64,000 bases of DNA from Strobilurus pachycystidiatus (GCA_019915135.1 JAHLMK010000003.1:62001-126000); one strand, 5' to 3'; shown: positions 13,218 through 23,548, numbered from the stretch's first letter. Program-made: numbers and translations. The notes: generated from the letters alone by a model not told the origin.

Positions 13218-14609
13218 ATGGCACTGAACACTGAAACCCGCAACATCACTAAGGGTCGCGAGACGATCCCGAGTGTATCCACAGCACCCCGTCGGTCAGA
13301 GAACCCCCACGACTTACAACCTGTCAACATCCTATCCCTCGGTAAGCCCAAAGGTTAATGACAAAGACATCGAAAGGGTGACTTAGCCTTCATAAGATGG
13401 GGGCGGAATCAGAGGCATTGTAACGCTTTTGATCCTCGACGCACTCATGTTATGTGTACAAGGCATCAGAGAGGAGGAGGAGGACAATAAGACTCTTAAA
13501 CCCTCGAACGTCAGGCCGTGTCAGTATTTCGACCTCATAGGTGGTACAAGCACTGGAGGGTGTGTGGAATTTCGAACGATTGGCATCATTTATTGATTCT
13601 CGTGCATAATCAGACTCATCGCGATCATGCTCGGGCGCTTTGGCATGGATGTCGACACGGCCATTGCACATTACGCGACGTTATCGGGGAGGATATTTGG
13701 ATTTTGGAACAGAAAGTTGCCGATTATCAAGGATGGAATCTTCAAAGGTTCAACAATCAACAAGGTTGTTGAGGAGATTTCATACAAGGTCACCAACGTA
13801 AAAAACGTCACCCTGCTCGACCCCGTGTTCACTGGTGGCAGTCTGCCCGCGGATACGCCACATGGAAGCACAAGGATGTACGTCCACCGAGCAACTGCCA
13901 TTGCACAGCGTTCTGACTAGCAGTGCGAAGCTTCCTGAACAGTGCGAGTGCATACGCCTTGGAGAGCGGCCCAATACGTCTCCGCTCCTACCACGACGTA
14001 CACAGCCACTTTGAGGACGTTACAGTTCAATCAGCCGCCAGGGCGGCTACGGCTGCCCCAAGATTCTTCAAACGCGCCGAACTTTCGTCCAAGCGTCACG
14101 GAGGCATTGGCCTTCCAGTCACTGATGCCGGTTTGGGACACAACAACCCGATAGACACCGTTGTATCGGAGGCGAGAGACGTCTTCAAGCAGAGAGAGGT
14201 CGGTGTAGTTCTCAGCCTCGGGACGGGAGGCGGGGCCAACATCAAATGGAACGCGCCGGGCATATTGGACCGAGTCATCTTTTTGGGGCTCATTCATGTC
14301 TTGGGAGAGCTTGCCACGGACAGCGAGAACATGGATGCGACATTTCAGCGCCGTATGAACCAGAAATTTGAGGGGGCGAGCGCGCTTCTTCCCGGTGACG
14401 CTGCTGTTTATCACAGATTCACCACCAACCCGACAGACGTGGGCTTGGCGGATCATAAGCGGACGGTGGAGCTCAAGGCTATAACAACTGCGTATACAGA
14501 TAGGCCAGTGATCAAACAGCAACTGAAAGAGGTCGCCAGAGTTCTATATAACAGCCGAAATGGTAGGAGGATCAGGAAAAAGACAGTGTTTATAGAGGAT
14601 ATTAGTTAG
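13218..14609 (+). CDS. Stand-alone patatin-like phospholipase, motifs intact
   Basis: Patatins are lipid acyl hydrolases with a Ser-Asp dyad. Start ATG at 13218. Removing intron 13342-13396 gives LSLDGGGIRGIVTLLIL, with an intact oxyanion-hole DGGGxRG. Exon 2 ends in YFDLIGGTSTGG, with the GxSxG elbow intact, at intron 13560-13613; exon 3 starts LIAIMLGRFGMDVD. A third intron, best placed at 13878-13942 (GTACGT..AACAG, with CTGAC inside), restores the frame into SAYALESGPIRLRSYH. The dyad aspartate is in VTDAGLGHNNPI, followed by GVVLSLGTGGG. The stop is TAG 14607-14609, about 390 residues in all. There is no signal peptide and no NLR domain. Its neighbours are two patatin-NLR-like genes lacking these residues, so this is the only patatin in the cluster predicted to be active. 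Confidence 0.85.
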
Positions 14610-14827
14610 CTCCATGTAGATCATATACCACCACAGAGAGCCTGCAGTTTCATCTCCTGTGACTCGTCAGCCGACACAAGGAGAGCTTCCATGGCCGCGG
14701 ACTGTTCATCTACATACTCAAGCCCATCAGCGAGACCGAACAAAGCTCACGAACCGACTCACGCCGAAAGTCCCGTTGCCGCGGGTCGTGATCAGGAGTC
14801 CACCTGAGGTACAATACGCTAGTGCGA
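14610..14827 (-). pseudogene. 3' remnant of an ORF split by the Gypsy insertion
   Basis: On the minus strand, the 24061-24137 side (ending GAPSVVA) would run on, across the retrotransposon and its 4-bp target duplication, into ALAYCTSGG and end near FVSFVRSR at about 14727. The joined frame is only about 68 codons after the last upstream stop and no domain was recognised, so it may be one exon of a longer gene or chance. It is listed because the frame is continuous across the empty site. Confidence 0.3.
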
Positions 14828-15320
14828 TGTCGAAGCGGACGTTAATCCGTATGTCGACGATTAATTTGCGAGGGTAGTCGTGAGCGCGGAGGCCAGCGCA
14901 GAAACCGGATGTCGAGTGTGATGGTGGTGTGAAGGAGAGTACGCGTGTCGCGTGCACGGGACGGTTGACTCGTTAGATTCAGTGTAGACTTAGAATTTGA
15001 TTTGATGCTCTCGAGATGGTGATATGAGGGTAAGATTGTGGGAGGTAAGAATAGGTGATAGTACAAGTTGACTACCTATATGTCAAGTGCTGTAGAATCG
15101 AAACGGGGTAGTAGTACAAAGATCAAATCCAAAAATAAGTAGCTGTGAACTGAATTAGAGACGCATGGATGGTGGTACAAGCTGTAGAAGAGGAATGAGT
15201 CATTTGAATAGATGAATTGAGTAGAACATGAAACGGTTGCGGGCGCGTGAGCGAGACTGATTAGCTGTGAACGGATCGCGTGAATGTGCGGCGACGAGCG
15301 GTCCGCGCTGCACTTCCACA
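14828..15320 (-). repeat. 3' LTR of the Gypsy element
   Basis: 493 bp, identical by eye to 23568-24060 at a constant offset of 8740. It starts TGTCGAAG and ends TTCCACA on the plus strand. The sequence just inside it (15321-15340) is pyrimidine-rich on the coding strand, so no classical polypurine tract is visible. Confidence 0.97.
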
Positions 15321-15363
15321 GTGAGGGAGACAAAATAGACATCGCCCTCGATGTCTCACCGAC

Positions 15364-16554
15364 CTAAGCACACGAATGACGGCGTCCGACGTGAGAATCC
15401 CATATGTCCCTCACCATGAGCTCCGCTCGAAGAAGACCATCGATATGGTATGCACCAGTGTGCTCCTGGACTAGCTGATGCAATCCAGTAGCGCCGAGTC
15501 TCGCGACGAGGTAAGGATCGCGCTCGAGTGCCATCTGCTTGTAGACCGTGTACTCGAAGAGATAGGAGTTGAGACAAACTGGTAGGCCTGTTGAGCGTTC
15601 AATGAGAGGGAAATCATGATGGTTCTTGCTGTAAGCATCGCCGAATAGAGGTGTAGGATAAACACCATCAGCAAAGTCTCCCGTGTTGACGAAGTGGCCT
15701 ACGAACTCATCCCAGTACGACGCGTTATATGGCCAAACGATATGGCTGTGAGTCTGGTAGCGCGTCGGGCGCCAGGATGACCATCGACACCCAGCTTTCA
15801 CCTCGGAGATGGTGATGTTCACGTCGTTAACATAGCGAACGTCATTCGAGTTCTCGAACTTCAGCTTTCGAGACCCGAGAGCTCCATCGTGGTTGAGTAC
15901 AGTAGGGAAGAAACTCCATAGCCGTGCGTAGTCGCTCATGAGCGCGTTGGGCTTTCGCATGGGAGGCAAAGAGTAGGAGCCAATTCGCGATCTTGGTGTA
16001 CAGCCAGGAGGCATGGCCTGAAAGCCATCAAGAGTGATGATGTTGGAATGGACATGAGCATATAGCTTCTGCGCCTGTGGATCGGGAGTGAAGATTCCAT
16101 GACCATAGAGAGAGAAGTGCCTGAGGGTGCGGGTATAATGAGATGCGAGTGAAAAGGTCTGGCCTGCAACAGCAAAACCCGGGAGAGGAACACCTTTGTG
16201 CTCCAGAATTGGCCTGGGGGGTAACAGTCCGTATGCATCTTCTCCCTCGAGTATCTCATCCTCGGAATCCTCTTCCTCGCCATCCTCTGCGACTCTGTTC
16301 GCCTCCCTCTGCGCTTCATTGACCTCTCGAGCGGCGTCACGATCCGCGTTGCCGGCATGATCCTCGCGGTCACGATCATGTACATGAGTCGGTCCCGGGA
16401 CACGATCTGGCGCTTCTGCGTGCCTGTAGCCATGGGGAACGCCCGTAGTGACAGTCTGAGGGATCGCGGGAGGCGCTGGAAGGATGGGAAAGAGTCTGAT
16501 TTGTCCGATATTCATGGTGTATAGCTGTGTGTAGAATGGAAGGGTTGGAGACAC
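15364..16554 (-). CDS. Extra ORF downstream of pol in the Gypsy element (unknown)
   Basis: 396-codon open frame between the integrase end and the 3' LTR; a second in-frame ATG (MNIGQIRLF) could be the true start. Residues about 55-110 are strongly charged (DRDREDH, REVNEAQREANR, EEEDSEDEILEGED). The rest looks globular, with aromatic-rich segments (WSSWRPTRYQTHSHIVWPYN, HYTRTLRHFSLYGHG). There is no signal peptide, hydrophobic segment or zinc knuckle, so it is not an obvious env-like protein despite the env-like position. An intact frame in an element with identical LTRs argues that it belongs to the element. I do not recognise the family. Confidence 0.7.
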   Translation of the reverse strand: MSPTLPFYTQLYTMNIGQIRLFPILPAPPAIPQTVTTGVPHGYRHAEAPDRVPGPTHVHDRDREDHAGNADRDAAREVNEAQREANRVAEDGEEEDSEDEILEGEDAYGLLPPRPILEHKGVPLPGFAVAGQTFSLASHYTRTLRHFSLYGHGIFTPDPQAQKLYAHVHSNIITLDGFQAMPPGCTPRSRIGSYSLPPMRKPNALMSDYARLWSFFPTVLNHDGALGSRKLKFENSNDVRYVNDVNITISEVKAGCRWSSWRPTRYQTHSHIVWPYNASYWDEFVGHFVNTGDFADGVYPTPLFGDAYSKNHHDFPLIERSTGLPVCLNSYLFEYTVYKQMALERDPYLVARLGATGLHQLVQEHTGAYHIDGLLRAELMVRDIWDSHVGRRHSCA

Positions 16555-16813
16555 TGGTGATGAGTGTGTGATGTGTTGTGATGAGCTGTGGGTATGCTGA
16601 ATCGCTCTAGACGTCCGAGACTCGTCCTATATAGCCAGGACAAGTCCCAGAGCTCGTATCCGGGCTATAGACCCTGAGCCGGAATACACGCCTCGTGTTC
16701 TGTCAATCAAGCTCTAAGTTTTGATTTGCATTCAAAGATGCGGATTGTGTGCGTCCTATGCGAGTAACCGAGTAACCGGAGTTTTGACGGAGAATTAGAC
16801 CTGCCAGCCAAGA
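16555..16813. other. Non-coding spacer inside the Gypsy element
   Basis: Separates the pol stop (16814) from the third ORF. It may hold signals for subgenomic or spliced expression of that ORF; no specific one was seen. Confidence 0.4.
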
Positions 16814-19800
16814 CTATACCATTCCGAATCGAGCACGATATGTGTAGACATCCCGCAAAGTAGAAGCAGGATTAGACCGTGATATGTCATGCACTGGCGG
16901 AACTTTAAGTGCAGTCTTGAGGGTTTGGTGGTCTGGCCTGTAATAGAATAGCCTGAGTCGACGGATATTGACGTGTCCTTTGAGCACAGCACCCGAGAGC
17001 TCGCGTAGAGTGAAGCTGTCATGGTCGCGCTTCTTATGGATGATGTATGGTCCTGCATATGTCCATTCTCCCTTTCCACCTTTGATTTCGTCGAGTTTTG
17101 ACTCTCGTAACCACACATACATGCCCTCTTCAAAGTCTGAGAAGTCAAAACGGAAGTGTGCTCGCCGTGCTAGGTCCTCGATTGCGCGCCGTCTTGACTG
17201 CCTGAGGTTCTCGTTTGCTTGTGCCATACTCTCGTTGCGTCGAGCAATCTGCTTTGCTCTAATGACTATGAGATCTTCATGCGAACGCACTGTATGCCAA
17301 TCGAGTGTCTGCCAGGTAATCTCCTCTGCGTCGAATGAGAAGACAGGATGTTGTCCGTAAAGCAAGTACATGGGTGAGAACCCAGTTGCTCGCGAAACCG
17401 TGACCCGTAGTGCAAAGAGCACAGCAGCAAGATATTTAGGCCAGGATCCTTTTGCATCGCCCGTCAACTTGAAGATTGGTCCAACTATCATCTGATGATG
17501 ACGCTCAACAGGCGCGTTGCCCTCTGGATGATATGCAGTGGACATGATGACAGTGCACCTGTAGAGTGAACTGAGCAGGAATTGCACTTCCGCCATGAAC
17601 TCTGATCCTTGGTCCGTTGTGATCACTGGTACACAGCTGTAGCGGCACACAATCTCCTCGTATATGAATTTTGCAACCGTGCGTGCATTCGCTTTCTTGA
17701 TTGCGCGTGCTTCAGGCCATAATATTGTGCGTTCAATGGCCTGAATGATATATTCATAACCACCGAGTCCAGTTGGCATGTGTATTGTGTCGAGGTCCCA
17801 ATGTCTGAGTAGAGGTGCGAGCCATGATTCGTTGTACGGATGAACAGGCTTGGACTGGATGGACTTTTGACACTCTATGCACGAACGCACAAAGTACGAC
17901 ATGTCATCGTACATGTTGGGCCAATAGAATCGATCTGCAAGTATCTTGTATGTGGCATCACGACCACGGTGACCTGTTGTGATGTGTGCTTCTGAAATCA
18001 GAGTTCGGCGTCGCAGAATATCCTCTATGACAAGTCGAGGCATTCGACTGTCAGTACGCTTGGGTACAAGCCAGAGTTTGTCCTCCTTCAGAATGAACCG
18101 GCGCGATCTTTTCAGAAACGCGAGTTTGGCTTTATCCGTGGGACAAGTGACTGGGTAGACTCCATCACGTAGGAAATGGCGCAGTTCATGCCAGTATAGG
18201 CCGTCGTCGCAATCACGCGTCCCATGTTTATGTCCTGCAAAGGATACGAGCTCGCGCGGTTCTAGCGGGGTTATATCTGTTAAATCCGCTGACGCGCCGA
18301 TGAACGTTGCGGTAACGCGTTCGTTGCCAAGTAGAATAGAGTCTGTGAATTCAAGGTAGACTTTGCGATGATAGAGCTCCGGAAGCAGTCTGAGAGTACT
18401 GGGATGTGTGTTGGACAATGCAGAGACATGGAATAGGGAATATGCATCTTGGTGGTAGTATGAGTTGGCGTGCTCGCCAAATCCGTCGCGGTTATCGATC
18501 TCCAGAGCTGTGCAGGTGTGGAAAATGGGTGGAGAATCTGTATATTCCAATGAGCGAGCAAACGGGTTGGATGCTCGCACTGCGAGAGCCGTAATCGTGA
18601 ACCGAACTACGCGCGTCCAACCGGCGCCGGCCGTGCACGTGAACAGTGACGTCGTTTGATCTCCGCATTCGCGCCGTTGCTCGTCCGCACCCATTTGCTC
18701 TTCCATCACTTGTTCTCTAGTTCCTCGGATACCGTACGCCGAATTGTATGCATCTAAGAATGCGTCAACATTGTCAACAGGGTTCGGATGTCCGGTTTTG
18801 ATTTCCGGTGCTCTGGACAACGCGTCTTCCATCTTAAATGCGGTTGCCGGTACGTGCTTGGTCTCAAAGTCGAATAGCTGAATCCAGGAGATCCATCTCA
18901 ACATCGGCGCATTTGGGACATCGTCGGGACGCTTCAGCATTGCTGCCAAGGACACGGCATCATGCTCCAAGCAGAAATGGATACCCCACACCCGATGCCG
19001 GAGTGCCTTCAGAGCCATGAACACTCCGAACACCTCCGTTTTTGGCTGTCCGTAGTTCTGCTGAGCTCGGCCAAACGTGCATGATCCAAACAAGGTAGGA
19101 TGTTTCTCTTCCTTTGCAATCTGATATAGTACCCAGCCCGCGCCCATCCAGGACGAATCGACGCCGAGCACTACAAGGCCGTTATCCAATGTTCGTGGAG
19201 GTAAGCCGACTGATTTGGCCAAGTCGTAGTCCAATCGTACTAGCACTGGTGCCGACGTTATCATTTTCTTTAGCTCTTCGACTGCGTCCTCTGCCTGTCC
19301 AGTCATCTGGAAGTCATCGTCTGTTTTGATGAGCAGGACAGTGAGTGGTTTTGCAATCATTGCATAGTTTCGGATCCAACGCCTTGCTCCACCTGCTAGC
19401 CCGAGAAACATTCGCACTTCGGACACATTGATGGGAATCGGCCATCGCAGAACCTTCTGCACAAGGTCAGGACCTATGATCCATCCCTCATGTGCAACCT
19501 GTGATCCGACGATGGTCATGACAAGCGTAGCAAGTGTGGTTTTGTAACCGGATATTGTGATCCCGGCAGCTTCGAGCGCGGCAAGGAATGCATCAAAGCG
19601 TTGAAGGTATTCCCATTGGTAACGGGGAATCTCTCCATCCTCGTCTACTGTCTCTCCGTCATATCGAGAGAGTGGTCCACGTATCCCGCAGTCATCAATA
19701 AAGTTGTCCACCCATCCTCGTGCTTTGAGCCGTTTGAGTGCATGATCCGTTCGACGGGTAAACTCTTGAATGGAATTTGTGTAGCCTTGCACCAAAGTGC

Positions 19801-20791
19801 AGGATTGGATGGGGTGATCAATTGCGTGGCACGTTGTGAGTGGTCTCGAGGCTTTGGCAAGCCAGCAGGCGTCAAATCCAGAAAACATGTCTCCGATGCC
19901 ATAGATCGAGTATCCCACAAATGACTCTGCAAACTCATTGATATTTGGGGGCACTGAAGCGTCTCGCACCGTGACGGCGTTGAGCTCCTCAACGCTCAAG
20001 ACAAGGCGTACTGGTGGTTTTGAGCCAGGTTTCTTTGCAACGGGAAACATTGCGGATCTGTAACTGGCAACAGACGGTTCAAATTTGCCTTCTTCTTCAA
20101 GTCGGCGCACTTCTTCTCGAACCATCTGTCTGATAGCAATGGGAATGGGGATTGGTGGTCTCTGCCATGGCGTGTGCTCGATGACGGGGATCTCGTAGTC
20201 AGGATAGTACTTCCGGCTGAACTCTCCTTTCTCGCTGTATTCAAATGCAAATGCTTTGGCTCTGTGGGTTACCACATATGCCATTGCTCGTGTAGCTTTG
20301 GGTGAAAGTGTACCCTCTGGGATCTTGGATAGAAGAATGTCCAAGCGTTCTGGGGTGATGCGATCTGAAAATGGAAGCTTGTGGATTGGTGGTGGGTTGA
20401 GTGGAATGTCAAGTGGTGAAAGTTCAGGAATCTCTTTGAAGACCTGCGCTGCGGGATCTGGCATGTAGGAAGGAACGGGTCTGTATCTGCGATGCTCTGG
20501 TTTCCATTTGCGTCCCGTCTTCTTTGGTCTGTCGGTGATCTCCAGCTTGGTTGTGTATGCCGCGTAAGAGTTCAAAGCTCGATCTGTCCATGGTGTAGAA
20601 GGAATAGTGGTTGGGTCTGTGCCCGAGGAAATGAGGTAGTCGTGTATCATGTTGTCATAAGTGTCGGGCGGATGAGTGCCCATAAGTAAATTGTGATCTG
20701 TAAACGCAGGATTGCCCATAAGGCATTCGAAGGATCTTCCGAGGGTTGCTGCACTGGAGTGGAAGACCTTCTCTTCACACTCCACATTCAA
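16814..20791 (-). CDS. Gypsy pol polyprotein: RT-RNase H-integrase
   Basis: About 1325 codons. RT: the fingers carry VAKKPGSKPPVRLVLSVEELN, motif A is GDMFSGFD, motif B is LVQGYTNS, and the catalytic block is NFIDDCGIRGP (FIDD in place of the common YxDD). RNase H begins at VLGVDSSWMGAGWVLYQ. Integrase: a zinc-binding HITTGHRG...CIECQ, a first Asp in WDLDTIHMP, a second Asp in TTDQGSEF, and the Glu in NAPVERHH. A GPY/F-like C-terminal region follows (WTYAGPYIIHK). No stop or frameshift. The frame lies -1 to gag-protease and opens right at the gag stop, so no independent ATG is needed. Likely made as a Gag-Pol fusion by -1 frameshifting. Confidence 0.95.
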   Translation of the reverse strand: MNVECEEKVFHSSAATLGRSFECLMGNPAFTDHNLLMGTHPPDTYDNMIHDYLISSGTDPTTIPSTPWTDRALNSYAAYTTKLEITDRPKKTGRKWKPEHRRYRPVPSYMPDPAAQVFKEIPELSPLDIPLNPPPIHKLPFSDRITPERLDILLSKIPEGTLSPKATRAMAYVVTHRAKAFAFEYSEKGEFSRKYYPDYEIPVIEHTPWQRPPIPIPIAIRQMVREEVRRLEEEGKFEPSVASYRSAMFPVAKKPGSKPPVRLVLSVEELNAVTVRDASVPPNINEFAESFVGYSIYGIGDMFSGFDACWLAKASRPLTTCHAIDHPIQSCTLVQGYTNSIQEFTRRTDHALKRLKARGWVDNFIDDCGIRGPLSRYDGETVDEDGEIPRYQWEYLQRFDAFLAALEAAGITISGYKTTLATLVMTIVGSQVAHEGWIIGPDLVQKVLRWPIPINVSEVRMFLGLAGGARRWIRNYAMIAKPLTVLLIKTDDDFQMTGQAEDAVEELKKMITSAPVLVRLDYDLAKSVGLPPRTLDNGLVVLGVDSSWMGAGWVLYQIAKEEKHPTLFGSCTFGRAQQNYGQPKTEVFGVFMALKALRHRVWGIHFCLEHDAVSLAAMLKRPDDVPNAPMLRWISWIQLFDFETKHVPATAFKMEDALSRAPEIKTGHPNPVDNVDAFLDAYNSAYGIRGTREQVMEEQMGADEQRRECGDQTTSLFTCTAGAGWTRVVRFTITALAVRASNPFARSLEYTDSPPIFHTCTALEIDNRDGFGEHANSYYHQDAYSLFHVSALSNTHPSTLRLLPELYHRKVYLEFTDSILLGNERVTATFIGASADLTDITPLEPRELVSFAGHKHGTRDCDDGLYWHELRHFLRDGVYPVTCPTDKAKLAFLKRSRRFILKEDKLWLVPKRTDSRMPRLVIEDILRRRTLISEAHITTGHRGRDATYKILADRFYWPNMYDDMSYFVRSCIECQKSIQSKPVHPYNESWLAPLLRHWDLDTIHMPTGLGGYEYIIQAIERTILWPEARAIKKANARTVAKFIYEEIVCRYSCVPVITTDQGSEFMAEVQFLLSSLYRCTVIMSTAYHPEGNAPVERHHQMIVGPIFKLTGDAKGSWPKYLAAVLFALRVTVSRATGFSPMYLLYGQHPVFSFDAEEITWQTLDWHTVRSHEDLIVIRAKQIARRNESMAQANENLRQSRRRAIEDLARRAHFRFDFSDFEEGMYVWLRESKLDEIKGGKGEWTYAGPYIIHKKRDHDSFTLRELSGAVLKGHVNIRRLRLFYYRPDHQTLKTALKVPPVHDISRSNPASTLRDVYTYRARFGMV

Positions 20792-20800
20792 AAACTCGAG
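20786..20800 (-). promoter_or_regulatory. Probable -1 frameshift site between gag-pro and pol
   Basis: On the coding strand the gag frame reads TCG AGT TTT TGA. The -1 frame reads TTT TTG AAT and is open through pol. A tRNA-Phe on TTT next to the stop could slip back one base and re-pair. It is not a classical X XXY YYZ heptamer; a downstream structure was not evaluated. Confidence 0.55.
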
Positions 20801-23454
20801 CCCTCAATATCCTCAACCTCCTCAATGCGAGTGGTGGGATGAGCGTGACTTGTCCTGATCTCTGTTTGATTCCGAGAATCCTCAGGAGCTGCAATGACAA
20901 TGGAGATAGTTGGCGCATAGTGCTGGTCTTTATCTCCACGTTTCCAAAGTACGAGCTGTACTTCTCCCGACCGAGCATAGTCAATCTGCGCAGTGTACCA
21001 ATGAAGGAAAGGTTGACCAAGAATGATATCACAGTTAGATCCTATGGCCTCCATCTTTGAAACAAAGATGTGGTGAGGGAATTCGTGTGAGCCAATGGTC
21101 ATTGGCGCATCCAAGCAACATCCGAGTAGCCGTTCTGGATTTCCGTGAATGCCTTTCAGCTGCCAGTTGGCACCGGCATAGTCTAGAGCAAGACCGCACC
21201 GTCCAGCTACTTTGCTTCCTGTGATGTTCAGCTCGGAACCAGTATCAATCATGGCGCGTAGAGTGATCCCGTTCATTTTCAGTGTCACGACTCCAGTAAC
21301 CATAGCAAAGAGAGGCTTGTCGATGACCTGAATTGCGTTGGTGTGATAGTGTAGAAACTCTTCTGCTTCCGCCATGTGGTCTGCATCAAACTCGAGCTGT
21401 GCACCAGTGTAACGTGATCCTTCTTCCGCATGCATGCCATAAATGATCTCGCTCTGATCAGAATAGTCCAAGTGTTCAGCTGGTTTGGCATTGGTGTAGT
21501 ACTCCCGACGGGATTTGGTGGCATCGCTGACAGTCTGGCGCAAAGCAGGACTCATCCCAATCAGTTCCTTGACTGAAACGGTGATGATGCCGTCCATCAT
21601 CTTTTCGTACACCTTCTTGACATCAACCCCAGCCTGCACATCAGAAGTGTAATGCCATGATCGAGGTTCGGTGGACTTCTCCTTTGCAGGTTTAGTCCCG
21701 TCCTTCATCTCTGTATCTCTGTCTCTCGATGGCTGTGAGGCTTTCCATCCATCTTCACGATTGATGGGGTTTGTAGGTGGTGGAATCTGGGTAGGCTTGC
21801 TAGGTGGCTTCACCGGCTTTGGCTGTGGAGCAGGTGCTTGCGTAGACACAGGCTGCTCAGGCTTGGGTGCATTTGGACTAGGACGGATGATTCTGGGCTG
21901 AGGGACATTATCTCCGCGTTTTGTGGGATTGAACCGGTTGTCATCCTTTTGTGATCGTGTGACAGGATCCGCTGTAAACGGTGCCAGGTTTGACACTCCA
22001 AATACTCCTCTGCCAATCTCTACTAGACTGCCTCCATTGCTGATGTAAGCTCCAACAGGACTAGCTGAAGCAGTTGTGGTGCGCGTTGTAGGAGGTGGAG
22101 CAGATTGAGCTCTAAGGTAGTCGGCAAGACCACCGTCACCAATCTTGAAGGTCTTTGGCACGTAAGGCAAGTCTGAACCATCTGGCAAGCAGTACTTGTT
22201 GCCGTTCAACTTGATACGACCTTCCGCAATCAACTCTGGTGTGACTGGACAACGATGTGGACTGGCGGGATGCGTGTTCTGGTACTTTCCACAAACCCAG
22301 CAACGAACATAGGGCAGTCCATTAGCTGAAGGTGTGGGCTGTGACTCGCTCTGACCCTGACGAGCCTTCTGTTGCATCTCTGCAAGGCTGATCTTCATTT
22401 GACGGAGTTGTTCCGTCAATTCGTCAATTGGGTTACTGGCCTGCTTGGTCATAGCAGGTGTGCTCGGGGTAGGTGGTCGTATAACTCCAGCATCCGACTT
22501 GTCTACACGGCTGCCGCGATCATCAAAGTGGACCTTGCGCTCCGTCAAAGAGCTGCTCTGCTTCCAAGGCTCGTAAAGGATGCTCTCTTTATCGTAGCGT
22601 GACTCCAAGATAGAAAGTGAATCAAGGATGGTTGGCGGATTAGCCTTCTTCCTATTGGCATCAGGAAGTAAACCAAAGAACCAATCCTTCATGGATGTCG
22701 GCAGTCCTTCGATGAAGTAGTTCTGATAGCGATTGTCACTGATCAAGGCTGATTTCCTGAGCGGGGCAGCATTCTTCATGAACGTGCGATAGTACTCCGA
22801 TACCTCCTCCCTGGAGGTGAATGCTGGCATAGCTGCGCACTCGTGAATGTACATCTGGAAGTCCTCCAGCGTATACTCCTTGGGCTCATCGCGAGCACCA
22901 TAAAGCTTCTTCAGCAAGTTGGTAGCTGCTGTCCAAGTACGACCAGGGATGTCGCGATCAAACTCGGGAAGGAAGCGTATGAACTCCTTGACCTCGTCAG
23001 AAGAGTAGCGAACTATGTAGTCCACCAACTCATTCTTGTTGGTAATGCCTGCATTGACTGCATGACCCAAGATCGCATCAAGGAAGTCATTGGTGAAGTA
23101 TCCGTTATAGTACGGACTCCCAACAGCTCCGGGAATGGGCATTGGCACGAGTAAACGCGAGTACATCTGTGCTGGGAACATGTACTGTGGGTTTGGGTTC
23201 TGTGGCAGCGGCATAGGCTGCTGAGGCTGAGGCTGTGGCTGCTGGGGCTGAGGCTGTGGCTGTGGCTGCTGCGGCTGCAGTAGCTGAGGCTGTGCGAAGA
23301 CAGGTTGTGGCATCTGCTGCTGTTGCTGGGGCGCAAATACTGGTGGTGGGATCTGTAGCTGTGGAGGATTCTGGAACTGCTGTGGTTGGCTCTGGCTCTG
23401 GCTCTGGTTCTGTTGCGGTTGTGCGGTGGCTGATGAGCCTCCTGGGGGTGACAT
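20788..23454 (-). CDS. Gypsy gag-protease polyprotein
   Basis: The start is taken as MSPPGGSSATAQ (ATG at 23452-23454); the frame stays open upstream into the 5' LTR but without recognisable content. Residues 5-110 are a Gln/Pro/Ser low-complexity tract. A capsid-like region follows, then a cysteine cluster CWVCGK with His and Cys further on (HPASPHRC), a non-canonical zinc knuckle. A Pro/Lys-rich linker leads to an aspartic protease with MIDTGSELN and later DIILGQPFLHWY. The ORF ends in a TGA (20788-20790) directly after a run of five T. Confidence 0.93.
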   Translation of the reverse strand: MSPPGGSSATAQPQQNQSQSQSQPQQFQNPPQLQIPPPVFAPQQQQQMPQPVFAQPQLLQPQQPQPQPQPQQPQPQPQQPMPLPQNPNPQYMFPAQMYSRLLVPMPIPGAVGSPYYNGYFTNDFLDAILGHAVNAGITNKNELVDYIVRYSSDEVKEFIRFLPEFDRDIPGRTWTAATNLLKKLYGARDEPKEYTLEDFQMYIHECAAMPAFTSREEVSEYYRTFMKNAAPLRKSALISDNRYQNYFIEGLPTSMKDWFFGLLPDANRKKANPPTILDSLSILESRYDKESILYEPWKQSSSLTERKVHFDDRGSRVDKSDAGVIRPPTPSTPAMTKQASNPIDELTEQLRQMKISLAEMQQKARQGQSESQPTPSANGLPYVRCWVCGKYQNTHPASPHRCPVTPELIAEGRIKLNGNKYCLPDGSDLPYVPKTFKIGDGGLADYLRAQSAPPPTTRTTTASASPVGAYISNGGSLVEIGRGVFGVSNLAPFTADPVTRSQKDDNRFNPTKRGDNVPQPRIIRPSPNAPKPEQPVSTQAPAPQPKPVKPPSKPTQIPPPTNPINREDGWKASQPSRDRDTEMKDGTKPAKEKSTEPRSWHYTSDVQAGVDVKKVYEKMMDGIITVSVKELIGMSPALRQTVSDATKSRREYYTNAKPAEHLDYSDQSEIIYGMHAEEGSRYTGAQLEFDADHMAEAEEFLHYHTNAIQVIDKPLFAMVTGVVTLKMNGITLRAMIDTGSELNITGSKVAGRCGLALDYAGANWQLKGIHGNPERLLGCCLDAPMTIGSHEFPHHIFVSKMEAIGSNCDIILGQPFLHWYTAQIDYARSGEVQLVLWKRGDKDQHYAPTISIVIAAPEDSRNQTEIRTSHAHPTTRIEEVEDIEGSSF

Positions 23455-23548
23455 GATGCTCTGTGATCTCTGGATAATGATTGGATGGTAGCTCTGTAGA
23501 CTCGGCTCTGATGATACACTCAACGGGGTGGCTTCTGGCTCGACTGTT

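Noticed and set aside
17400..20700. Plus-strand ORFs across the pol region
   Set aside because: Shadows of the intact minus-strand pol frame.
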